From assembly GCF_041080655.1 (NCBI RefSeq), contig NZ_CP163525.1, forward strand, positions 3,100,001-3,164,000: DNA of 64,000 bases, given 5' to 3'. The notes under the pieces were generated by a model. That model was not told the origin of the DNA, did not search any database, and saw only the letters and a program-made list of their open reading frames with translations. Each line of letters begins with the position of its first letter. Position 1 is the stretch's first letter. Shown piece by piece: positions 57,149 through 64,000 of the stretch. A program made the translations under genes and the position numbers. This stretch comes from Streptomyces sp. CG4 (lineage in GTDB: Bacteria > Actinomycetota > Actinomycetes > Streptomycetales > Streptomycetaceae).

Positions 57149-58471
57149 CTACCGGCCAGTCATATTCCGGGCAGCCCCGTCTCGGCTTTCGGTCGCCGCG
57201 CCGCTCGCGCACGCCGCCCCGCCCCCGGCCGCCGCCCCGTTCCCGCCCGCTCCCGGCCGCCTTGCCCCTTCGCTCCTCCGGGCCGCGACGGCGAGCGCAC
57301 CGCAGCACAGCACCCCGGCCAGCCCGGCCCCGGCGACCGCGGTGCGCACCCCGACCGCTTCCGCCGCCACCCCGGCCAGCGCCATGCCCACGCCCTGGAC
57401 GGTCATCAGCCCGGCGCTGAGCAGGGTCATGGCCCGCCCGCGCAGCTCCTCCGGCACGGCCTTCACGAACCACTGGTCCAGGCCCAGGGTGTACGCCGAC
57501 CCGGCCCCGGACACCAGCAGGAGCAGCAGGGACACGACGAGCCCGGGGCGCAGGGCGAAGCCGAGGTACGGCAGGAGCGTGCCGCAGACGAGCGGGAGCG
57601 CCACGCGTTCCCGGCTCGCGGGCTTCAGCCGCGCTCCGGCGAACAGCTCGCCGGCGATGGTGCCGACGGGCAGCGCGCACATCAGCAGCCCGAGCCCGGC
57701 GGACCCGCTGCCGAGCGCGGCGGCGTACGGCGCGGCCAGCGCCTCGGGGACGACGGAGAAGGCGGCCGGTACCCAGAACAGCAGGAGCAGGACGCGGATC
57801 CGCCGCTCGGCGAAGAGGCGGCGCAGCCCCGGCGGGGTCCCGGTGCCGCTCTGCCGGGTGCGGGCGGGGCGGTGCCGGGTGCCGTAGCGCAGCAGGGTGG
57901 CGGAGGCGAGGAAGGTGCCGACGGTGATCAGCAGGGCGTGGCGGGGCGCGACGACCGTGAGGAGCAGCCCGCCGAGGCCGTAGCCGACGAGCAGGGCGCT
58001 CTGGGCGACGATCCGCAACAGGGAGCGGCCGAGCACGAACAGATCGCCGTCGCCGAGGACGTCGGCGAGGGTGGCCATGCGGGTGCCGGCGAACACCGGG
58101 GAGACGACGGCGAGGCAGCACCGCAGCGCCAGCAGCAGGCCGAAGCCGGCCCCGGGCACGGTCATCGCGGCCACACAGCCCGCGCACACCAGATCGCAGA
58201 CCACCAGCACCCGGCGGGCCGGGAAGCGGTCGGCGACGGGCGCGAGCAGGGTGCCGCCGACGGCGTACGGCAGGAAGCCCAGGGCGAAGGTGAGCGCGCT
58301 CAGCAGGGGTGAGCGGGTGAGGTCGTAGACGAGGAAGGTCAGCGAGATCTCGCTGACGATGATGCCGAGCATGGACAGCACATGGGCGGCGAAGACGGCC
58401 CGGAACTCGGGCACGGCGAAGACACGGCCGTAGCCGGCGGATGCCGGGGCGGCCTGGGACGGTGCGGACAT
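57149..58471 (-). CDS. MFS transporter (12-TMS, drug efflux-like)
   Basis: 440 residues, about 12 helices with motif A-like ADRFPARRVLVVCDL after helix 2 and GELFAGARLKPASRERVALP in the second half. Related to the enterobactin-exporter/DHA3-type carriers of actinomycetes. Substrate unknown. ATG 58471 has no clear ribosome binding site. Divergent from an ArsR-type regulator with an operator-like palindrome between, and followed by marR: a transporter flanked by two regulators. The tail is Gly/Ala-rich. Confidence 0.88.
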   Translation of the reverse strand: MSAPSQAAPASAGYGRVFAVPEFRAVFAAHVLSMLGIIVSEISLTFLVYDLTRSPLLSALTFALGFLPYAVGGTLLAPVADRFPARRVLVVCDLVCAGCVAAMTVPGAGFGLLLALRCCLAVVSPVFAGTRMATLADVLGDGDLFVLGRSLLRIVAQSALLVGYGLGGLLLTVVAPRHALLITVGTFLASATLLRYGTRHRPARTRQSGTGTPPGLRRLFAERRIRVLLLLFWVPAAFSVVPEALAAPYAAALGSGSAGLGLLMCALPVGTIAGELFAGARLKPASRERVALPLVCGTLLPYLGFALRPGLVVSLLLLLVSGAGSAYTLGLDQWFVKAVPEELRGRAMTLLSAGLMTVQGVGMALAGVAAEAVGVRTAVAGAGLAGVLCCGALAVAARRSEGARRPGAGGNGAAAGGGAACASGAATESRDGAARNMTGR

Positions 58472-58510
58472 GCGGGGAGCGTGCCCGGCGGCGGGGGGAA
58501 AGCGTAAAGT

Positions 58511-58526
58511 TTCGGCTCCAGCCGAA
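58511..58526. promoter_or_regulatory. Palindrome between MFS gene and ArsR-type gene
   Basis: TTCGGCT-CC-AGCCGAA, perfect inverted repeat in the 97-base divergent region. Size and AT/GC pattern suit an ArsR or MarR dimer controlling both directions. Confidence 0.6.
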
Positions 58527-58568
58527 TCCTGGCTGCCCTCTTCTCGCCGAGTCCTCCGGAGGTGGCCG

Positions 58569-59555
58569 GTGCCGTCACAGCTGCGCTTCGGTGACGAGGA
58601 CTTCCTGCGCTGCCGGTTCGCGATCTCGCCGCTGTGGGAGACGCAGGAGGCCGTGCGCACCCTGAAGCGGCCGGACCGGCACGCCTATCAGGCGCCCTGG
58701 CTGCGCCGGATCCGCAGGGCGGCGGCGGGGCTGGACCTGGCCTCGCTCTGGCTGCTGATGCCCCGCCGGGGGCACGCCCCGGACTGGCTGGGACCGCCGC
58801 CCATCGGTCCGGCCGCGACGTTCGAGGAGGAGATCGCGGCCGTTCGGGCCTCGGACCCGGAGGCGGCCCGCGAGGACACCGCCCTCTCCCTGGCCTGCAC
58901 ACCGGGCGCGCCGGACTCGGCGCGGGGCCGGGCCTGGCTGGCGGATCCGGCCCGCATGATCACGGAGCTGGCGGACGCCGTGGAAGAGGCGTGGCGGGTG
59001 CTGATCGCACCGGACTGGCCCCGGCTGCGGTCCCTGCTGGAGGCGGACGTGGCCTTCCACTCGCGCCGGCTGGCCGAGGTGGGGCTCGGCACGCTGCTGC
59101 CGGAGCTGGACCCCCGGCTGTCCTGGGACGGCCGTACGCTGACGCTCGCGCAGCACATCGAGTACGCGCGCGACCTGGCCGGCCAGGGCCTGGTCCTGAT
59201 GCCGAGCGTGTTCTCCTGGCCCGACGTGATCACGGGCTTCGAACCCCCGTGGCAGCCCACCCTGGTCTACCCGGCCCGCGGCATCGCCGGCCTGTGGACC
59301 GAACCGGGCACCCGCACTCCGGACGCGCTGGTACGACTGCTGGGCGCCAACCGGGCGGCGGTCCTGTCCGCGCTGGACGAACCCGCGACGACGACCGCCC
59401 TGGCACACCGCCTGGGCCTGGCCCCGTCCTCGGTCTCGTCCCATCTGACGGTCCTGCGCGACGCGGGCCTGCTGACGTCCCGCCGCTACGGCCACCAGGT
59501 GATGTACGAACGAACACCGCTGGGGATGGCACTGACGGCGGGAGCGCCGGCCTGA
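58569..59555 (+). CDS. ArsR-type winged-helix regulator with long N-terminal domain (DUF5937-like)
   Basis: 328 residues. The first 230 residues form a helical domain of the type seen in Streptomyces ArsR-like regulators (VPSQLRFGDEDFLRCRFAISPLWETQEAVRTLKRPDRH...). The C-terminal winged helix (about 255-320) reads LLGANRAAVLSALDEPATTTALAHRLGLAPSSVSSHLTVLRDAGLLTSRRYGHQVMYERTPLG. No cysteine metal site in the HTH, so metal sensing is unlikely. GTG 58569 with GGAGG six bases upstream. Divergent from the MFS transporter, its likely target. Confidence 0.87.
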   Translation: MPSQLRFGDEDFLRCRFAISPLWETQEAVRTLKRPDRHAYQAPWLRRIRRAAAGLDLASLWLLMPRRGHAPDWLGPPPIGPAATFEEEIAAVRASDPEAAREDTALSLACTPGAPDSARGRAWLADPARMITELADAVEEAWRVLIAPDWPRLRSLLEADVAFHSRRLAEVGLGTLLPELDPRLSWDGRTLTLAQHIEYARDLAGQGLVLMPSVFSWPDVITGFEPPWQPTLVYPARGIAGLWTEPGTRTPDALVRLLGANRAAVLSALDEPATTTALAHRLGLAPSSVSSHLTVLRDAGLLTSRRYGHQVMYERTPLGMALTAGAPA

Positions 59556-59574
59556 AGGGGCGCGGGGCCGAAAC

Positions 59575-59865
59575 CTACGCCAGGTGGCGTTCGACCGTTT
59601 CCACCTTGGACGTGAGTCCGTCCGTCACGCCCGGGCGAATGTCGGCCTTGAGCACCAGGGAAACCCGCGGCGCCCGGTCCTCCACCACGGCGACGGCCCG
59701 CCTGACGACGTCCATCACCTCGTCCCACTCCCCCTCGACGGAGGTGAACATCGCGTCGGTCCGGTTGGGCAGCCCCGACTCGCGCACCACGCGCACGGCG
59801 TCGGCGACGTACTCCCCCACGTCCTCGCCGACGCCGAGGGGCGTCACGGAGAAGGCGACGATCAT
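59575..59865 (-). CDS. Thiamine-binding (MTH1187/YkoF) family protein
   Basis: 96 residues. The ferredoxin-like fold family signature is visible: [34 protein letters not shown]...[19 protein letters not shown]. Family members bind thiamine or related ligands in the cytoplasm; the physiological role is not settled. ATG overlaps the stop of the DUF3817 gene (ATGA), so the two form one translationally coupled operon. Confidence 0.87.
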   Translation of the reverse strand: MIVAFSVTPLGVGEDVGEYVADAVRVVRESGLPNRTDAMFTSVEGEWDEVMDVVRRAVAVVEDRAPRVSLVLKADIRPGVTDGLTSKVETVERHLA

Positions 59866-60206
59866 GCGTTGACGACCCCTTCCTTGCGGGCGCGGGCGGC
59901 GATGACCTCGTCCTCGGCGGCGCGCTTGAGCTTGCGCTCGGCGAAGAAGCCGCCGGTGGGCAGCACCGAGAGGACGAAGTACAGGGCGGCGGTCTTCAGC
60001 GGCCACTTGGCGCGGTTCCAGGCGTCCGCCCAGAAGATCACGTAGAGGACGAAGAGGACGCCATGGACCGCGCCCATGACGGGGACCGCGTTGAAGTCCG
60101 TGGTCCGCTTCAGCACCGAGCAGACGAGCAGGATCAGGAAGGACACGGCCTCCGGGGCCGAGACCAGGCGGAGGCGGCGGAGGGCGGTGGCGGTCTTGAT
60201 GTCCAC
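59862..60206 (-). CDS. DUF3817 small membrane protein (copy 2)
   Basis: 114 residues, three hydrophobic helices ([58 protein letters not shown]). Same family as 56234-56572, sharing the VHG(V/W)L(F/Y)VxY and G(F/A)FxERK/R features, but clearly diverged. GTG 60206 with GAAGGTG upstream. Coupled to the thiamine-binding protein gene. Confidence 0.85.
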   Translation of the reverse strand: MDIKTATALRRLRLVSAPEAVSFLILLVCSVLKRTTDFNAVPVMGAVHGVLFVLYVIFWADAWNRAKWPLKTAALYFVLSVLPTGGFFAERKLKRAAEDEVIAARARKEGVVNA

Positions 60207-60394
60207 GGGTCACCTTCGGTGGGAGTTTTCGCGACGGTCTGCCGGTTACGGTCCGTCGGCTGGGGGCTGCCGTTTGTGAATGCACGCACAAGCGTCACCC
60301 ATTGTGGCAAACGGCAACCCTAGGGGTCCGCTCAGGGTCGGTATCCACCTACGGGGCCTGTTCCGTCCACCCGCCGCGCCGCTACTTTCGCTGC

Positions 60395-61033
60395 GTGGCG
60401 ATGTTCCGACTTCAAGGCAGCAAGGTGCTGGCCGTCGAGATGACCGGGGATGCCGTGAAGGCGAAGAACGGCTCGATGGTCGCGTACGACGGACAGATGA
60501 GCTTCAAGAAGCTCACCGGCGGAGGTGAGGGACTGCGCGGGATGGTGACCCGGCGGCTCACCGGCGAGCAGATGACGGTGATGGAGGTGAAGGGGCAGGG
60601 GACCTGCTGGTTCGCGGACCGCGCCTCGGAGATCAACCTCGTGAGCCTCCAGGGGGACAAGCTGTACGTCGAGTCGAGCAATCTGCTCGCCACGGACGCG
60701 GGGCTGCGGACGGGCACGACGTTCACCGGACTGCGCGGCGCCTCGCAGGGCAACGGGCTGTTCACGACGACCGTCGAGGGACACGGCCAGGCGGCGATCA
60801 TGTCCGACGGTCCGGCGGTGGTGCTCCGGGTCAGCCCGCAGTACCCGCTGATCGTCGACCCGGGTGCGTACATCGCCCATCAGGGCAACGTCCGGCAGTC
60901 CTTCCAGTCCGGCGTGACGTTCCGCACGTTCCTCGGCGAGGGCGGCGGCGAGGCCTTCCAGATCCGCTTCGAGGGCGACGGACTGGTGTATGTGCAGCCG
61001 AGCGAGCGGAACACGATCGCGGGGGATCTCTGA
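60395..61033 (+). CDS. AIM24 family protein, copy 1
   Basis: 212 residues from GTG 60395 (210 from ATG 60401). Beta-rich AIM24 domain throughout: LQGSKVLAVEMTGDAVKAKNGSMVAYDGQMSF, LLATDAGLRTGTTFTGLRGASQGNGLFTTTVEGHGQAAIMSDGP, LIVDPGAYIAHQGNV. No signal peptide or membrane helix. TACTTT six bases before GTG suggests a leaderless transcript. First of three adjacent family members in one operon. The family (named after a yeast mitochondrial protein; related to TRAP-like proteins) has no defined bacterial function. Confidence 0.88.
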   Translation: MAMFRLQGSKVLAVEMTGDAVKAKNGSMVAYDGQMSFKKLTGGGEGLRGMVTRRLTGEQMTVMEVKGQGTCWFADRASEINLVSLQGDKLYVESSNLLATDAGLRTGTTFTGLRGASQGNGLFTTTVEGHGQAAIMSDGPAVVLRVSPQYPLIVDPGAYIAHQGNVRQSFQSGVTFRTFLGEGGGEAFQIRFEGDGLVYVQPSERNTIAGDL

Positions 61034-61034
61034 C

Positions 61035-61685
61035 ATGACGTTCCGGGAGATCAACTCCAAGATGGTCGAGGCGACCGTGCTGCCCGGGCAGCGGCTGTAC
61101 AGCCAGCGCGGCGCGATGCTCGCCTACAAGGGGGACGTGTCCTTCACCCCGAACATCCAGGGCGGCCAGGGCGGCCTGATGTCCATGATCGGGCGCCGGG
61201 TGTCCGGCGAGGCGACCCCGCTGATGACCGTCGAGGGCAGCGGCACCGTCTTCTTCGGGCACGGCGGCCACCACGTCCATGTCATCGCCCTCACCGGCGA
61301 CACCCTCTATGTCGAGGCCGACCGGCTGCTCGCCTTCGAGGGCACGCTCCGGCAGGGCACGATGTTCATGGGCTCGCAGGGCGGGGTGATGGGCCTGGTC
61401 CGGGGCCAGGTCACCGGGCAGGGCCTGTTCACCACCACCCTCCAGGGCCAGGGCGCGGTCGCCGTGATGGCGCACGGCGGCGTCTTCGAGATCCCGATCA
61501 CCCCCGGGCGCCCGGTCCATGTCGACCCGCAGGCGTACGTCGCCCATCACGGCGACGTACGCAACAAGCTGTCCGCCGCGCTCGGCTGGCGCGAGATGGT
61601 CGGGCGCGGTTCCGGCGAGGCCTTCCAGCTGGAGCTGAGCGGCAGCGGCACGGTGTACGTCCAGGCGTCGGAGGAGAAGCTGTGA
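61035..61685 (+). CDS. AIM24 family protein, copy 2
   Basis: 216 residues, starts one base after the stop of copy 1. Same domain: VLPGQRLYSQRGAMLAYKGDVSFTPNIQGGQGG, RLLAFEGTLRQGTMFMGSQGGVMGLVRGQVTGQGLFTTTLQGQG, PVHVDPQAYVAHHGDV. Methionine- and glycine-rich loops are conspicuous. Its stop overlaps the start of copy 3 (GTGA), so all three are made together, perhaps as a hetero-oligomer. Confidence 0.88.
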   Translation: MTFREINSKMVEATVLPGQRLYSQRGAMLAYKGDVSFTPNIQGGQGGLMSMIGRRVSGEATPLMTVEGSGTVFFGHGGHHVHVIALTGDTLYVEADRLLAFEGTLRQGTMFMGSQGGVMGLVRGQVTGQGLFTTTLQGQGAVAVMAHGGVFEIPITPGRPVHVDPQAYVAHHGDVRNKLSAALGWREMVGRGSGEAFQLELSGSGTVYVQASEEKL

Positions 61686-62497
61686 GCACCTACGGAACTC
61701 CGGGCGCAGGGGCGGGACCGGTCGTGTACGACCCGATGACCCTGCCCGCCGACGACAACGTGAACAGGTACACGTTCTCCGTCGAGCTCAAGAGCGCGCA
61801 GTGGTTCCTGCAGAAGGGCAAGATGATCGCCTACTACGGGGCGATCGAGTTCAACGGCATCGGACACGGCCGACTCGACCGAATTGTCCGCACGTCTTTC
61901 CATTCGCCACTGCACGCGAGCGACTGGGTCGTGGCATCCGGCTCGGGCAAGATGCTCCTCGCCGACCGGGCCTTCGACGTCAACTCCTACGACCTGGACG
62001 ACGGGAACTTGACCATTCGCGCGGGCAATCTGCTCGCTTTTCAGCCAAGTCTCGCACTCAAGCAATCGATCGTGCCGGGTTTTCTGACCCTTATCGGAAC
62101 CGGAAAGTTTGTGGCCGCGTCTAACGGGCCGGTGGTGTTCATGGAGCCTCCGATCCGGGTCGACCCACAGGCGCTCGTCGGGTGGGCCGACTGCCCGTCG
62201 CCGTGCCATCACTACGACCACGGCTATCTGACGGGTGTGCTGGGCGGTCTACGTGCGATGACGGGCCTCGGCGGGGTTTCCGGGGAGGAGCACCAGTTCG
62301 AGTTCGTGGGTGCCGGGACGGTCCTGCTGCAGTCGACGGAGACCCTCATGGAAGAGACGGCGACGGGGGTCGTACCGTCCGAACCAGGGGTACCCGGAGG
62401 TGGCGGTGCGGCACCGGGCGGACACGGTCCGCAACCGTCCGGCGCACCGCGCCTTCCCGGACAGCTGGGGGACCTCCAGCGTCGCTTCGGGCTGTGA
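61682..62497 (+). CDS. AIM24 family protein, copy 3 with Gly/Pro-rich tail
   Basis: 271 residues. N-terminal linker, AIM24 domain (about 20-215: FLQKGKMIAYYGAIEFNG, NLLAFQPSLALKQSIVPG, RVDPQALVGWADCPSPCHHYDHG) and a tail rich in Gly/Pro/Ala (PGVPGGGGAAPGGHGP) ending GDLQRRFGL. Unlike its partners it has a CPSPCHHYDH cluster that could bind metal. Codon use is unusual for the region over about 61870-62120 (many ATT, TCT, CAT, TTG, TTT, CAA, AGT). GTG start in the GTGA overlap. Confidence 0.85.
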   Translation: MSTYGTPGAGAGPVVYDPMTLPADDNVNRYTFSVELKSAQWFLQKGKMIAYYGAIEFNGIGHGRLDRIVRTSFHSPLHASDWVVASGSGKMLLADRAFDVNSYDLDDGNLTIRAGNLLAFQPSLALKQSIVPGFLTLIGTGKFVAASNGPVVFMEPPIRVDPQALVGWADCPSPCHHYDHGYLTGVLGGLRAMTGLGGVSGEEHQFEFVGAGTVLLQSTETLMEETATGVVPSEPGVPGGGGAAPGGHGPQPSGAPRLPGQLGDLQRRFGL

Positions 62498-62550
62498 GCG
62501 GTAGTCTGCGGAGTGTGACGTCGAACGCGTGCGCACTGTCACACCATCCA

Positions 62551-62583
62551 AAGTAGTTCGCCATTCAACTTCTTAGGTAGACT
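62551..62583 (+). promoter_or_regulatory. Promoter/operator of leaderless marR gene
   Basis: Inverted repeat AAGTAGTT-8-AACTTCTT (one mismatch; 62551-62558 with 62567-62574) followed by TAGACT (62578-62583) six bases before the ATG. TAGACT as -10 implies transcription from the A of ATG; the repeat would block it, consistent with autorepression. Confidence 0.6.
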
Positions 62584-62589
62584 TCATTC

Positions 62590-63066
62590 ATGGAGACTGA
62601 GACGGCCACGCACTGGCTGACCGATGCGGAGCAGTGCGCCTGGCGCACCCACCTGGAGGTCAACAGGCTGTTGACGTACCAGCTGGAGAAGGATCTGCAG
62701 CCGTTCGGCCTGACGATGAACGACTACGAGATCCTCGTGAACCTGTCCGAGTCGGACGACCTGCGCATGCGGATGAGCGACCTCGCCTCCGCGACCCTGC
62801 AGTCCAAGAGCCGGCTCTCGCACCAGATCACGCGCATGGAGAACGCGAATCTGGTGCGCCGCGAGAACTGCGAGTCCGACCGGCGGGGGCTGTACGCGGT
62901 GCTGACCGAGCACGGCATGGAGACGATGAAGAAGGTGGCGCCACATCATGTCGCCTCCGTGCGACGGCACTTCATCGATCTGCTGTCGCCGGAGGCGCTG
63001 ACGGAACTGGACAAGGCCCTGAAGCCGATCGCCGACCACCTGAGAGGGCAGCGGGGGCGTCCCTGA
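62590..63066 (+). CDS. MarR family transcriptional regulator
   Basis: 158 residues. Winged helix about 45-115: MNDYEILVNLSESDDLRMRMSDLASATLQSKSRLSHQITRMENANLVRRENCESDRRGLYAVLTEHG, with DRRG wing. One cysteine (RENCESD) lies at the wing, a possible thiol switch. No Shine-Dalgarno sequence: leaderless transcript inferred. It follows the AIM24 operon after 92 bases and converges with the MFS gene. Confidence 0.9.
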   Translation: METETATHWLTDAEQCAWRTHLEVNRLLTYQLEKDLQPFGLTMNDYEILVNLSESDDLRMRMSDLASATLQSKSRLSHQITRMENANLVRRENCESDRRGLYAVLTEHGMETMKKVAPHHVASVRRHFIDLLSPEALTELDKALKPIADHLRGQRGRP

Positions 63067-63114
63067 GCCCCTGAGAGGCCGAGGGTCGCGGTAGCTACGC
63101 GGGGGCCGGGTCGC

Positions 63115-64000
63115 TCACCGGCGCCGGCAAGGTGCCTCCTCCAGAGGAGGTACCCCAGCGCCGACCCGTGCCGCCCCGGCTGCACGACCGCCCGCAGCCA
63201 GGGCGGCCACGAAGGCCGCCGCGCCCGCCAGCAGGAAGCACACCCCCAGCGGCAGCCGCCCGACGAGCACCCCGACCACCATCACACCTACCGAACTCCC
63301 GGCGTTGACCCCCGTGTTCACCCACGCTCCCGCCCGAGTCCGCGAAGCGTCGTCCGCTGTCTCGTCCGCCAGCAGGTACGCCGTCGTCAGAGCGGGAGCG
63401 ATGAACGCACCGGCGCAGGCCATGGCCGCCGTGAGGGTCCACAGGCCGGGAGCCAGGCCCGCCACGGCGACCACCAGCCCCAGGCCCACGGCGAACCAGC
63501 ACAGCCGGACGCGGGCCGACGCACGCCACCGCACCGCCCCGTTGGCCAGCCCGCCCAGCGCGCTGCCCGCCGAGAGCGCGCCCAGCACCCAGGGGACCAC
63601 GTCGGGGTCGTAGGAGTGCTGCGCGGCGAAGGCCATCACGAGCAGGTCCACGCCGCTCAGGGCGAGCCCGGCGCCGGTGGCCACGACGACGGGAGCCCAC
63701 AGGCCGCGCAGGGCGCCGGCCCGTTGCCGCCCCGCAGCCCTGGGCCGGGGTCCAGGCAGTGCCGGGGACAGGGTGAAGACGCCGGTGCCGGTCACGATCA
63801 GGAACGCGCTGAGCAGGATGCCGGACGCCGGCGGCGCGAAGCCCACCAGCACGCCGATCAGCACCGGGCCGGAGACGTAGAGCAGTTCCTCGGCGACGCC
63901 GTCCAGGCTGTAGGCGCGCTGCAACAGACCCCGGTCGGGGACCAGTTCGGACCACAGGGCGCGCATCGTCGGCCCCAGCGGGGGCGCGCACGCGCCCGCG
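63115..64000 (-). CDS. MFS transporter, C-terminal part (5' end outside window)
   Basis: 295 residues are visible and the frame is open through the window edge. The first visible in-frame residues APPLGPTMRALWSELVPDRGLLQRAYSLDGVAEELLYVSGPVLIGVLVG correspond to the loop after helix 4 and to helix 5 of actinobacterial MFS carriers of the ENTS/SetA-like type, so about the first 110-130 residues are missing. About eight helices remain. Ends with a short basic/Arg-rich tail (PCRRR). Substrate unknown. Confidence 0.87.
   Translation of the reverse strand, partial: AGACAPPLGPTMRALWSELVPDRGLLQRAYSLDGVAEELLYVSGPVLIGVLVGFAPPASGILLSAFLIVTGTGVFTLSPALPGPRPRAAGRQRAGALRGLWAPVVVATGAGLALSGVDLLVMAFAAQHSYDPDVVPWVLGALSAGSALGGLANGAVRWRASARVRLCWFAVGLGLVVAVAGLAPGLWTLTAAMACAGAFIAPALTTAYLLADETADDASRTRAGAWVNTGVNAGSSVGVMVVGVLVGRLPLGVCFLLAGAAAFVAALAAGGRAAGAARVGAGVPPLEEAPCRRR

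Overview
The window is chromosomal DNA from a Streptomyces-type actinomycete. The coding sequence is very GC-rich with third positions almost always G or C, GTG and TTG starts are common, overlapping stop/start pairs (ATGA, GTGA, TTGA) are frequent, and the families are typical of the genus (GlgE pathway, DUF6230/DUF6114, leaderless MarR/TetR genes, coenzyme B12-dependent isobutyryl-CoA mutase). The gene order recalls the central core region of the Streptomyces coelicolor chromosome around the first glycogen/GlgE locus and the pyk-ackA-pta-pfkA locus. That comparison is from memory, not from a search.

Layout. 1-9.7 kb: 3' end of a glycogen debranching enzyme gene, a small secreted HNH-like protein, and two divergently oriented heterodimeric ABC exporter pairs separated by a truncated ABC ATPase remnant. 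9.7-14.5 kb: two tandem secreted M4 (thermolysin-type) metalloproteases sharing a conserved promoter block, then a DUF1990 protein. 14.5-25.1 kb: alpha-glucan metabolism, with glgP divergent from a translationally coupled glgE-treS-mak-glgB operon that interconverts trehalose, maltose-1-phosphate and branched alpha-glucan. 25-30 kb: lipoprotein, HelD-type RNA polymerase-associated helicase, a probable small RNA with a near-consensus promoter and an intrinsic terminator, MerR-thioredoxin pair, Lrp/AsnC regulator. 30-35 kb: epimerase-like protein, aldo/keto reductase, DUF2127 membrane protein, DHA2 drug exporter with a divergent TetR gene and three copies of one operator. 35-39 kb: DctA-type dicarboxylate carrier divergent from a CitA/CitB-type two-component system. 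39-43 kb: sugar ABC importer whose binding-protein gene is broken by a 179-base degenerate tandem duplication, then an HTH protein. 43-49.3 kb: central carbon block pfkA | pta-ackA-pyk. 49.3-53.6 kb: a three-gene membrane/secreted cluster of unknown function (DUF6230, DUF6114 and a Ser-rich anchored protein) and a CnoX-like thioredoxin. 53.8-64 kb: TetR, isobutyryl-CoA mutase large subunit, two DUF3817 proteins, MFS/MarR/ArsR regulatory modules, a thiamine-binding-type protein, three tandem AIM24-family genes, a leaderless MarR gene, and a partial MFS gene leaving the window.

Working together: the GlgE operon plus GlgP and GlgX form a complete storage-glucan cycle. Pfk, Pyk, Pta and AckA sit at the glycolysis/overflow node. 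Most other units are regulator/transporter pairs with visible palindromic operators. No tRNA, rRNA, insertion sequence, integrase, attachment site or CRISPR array was recognised.
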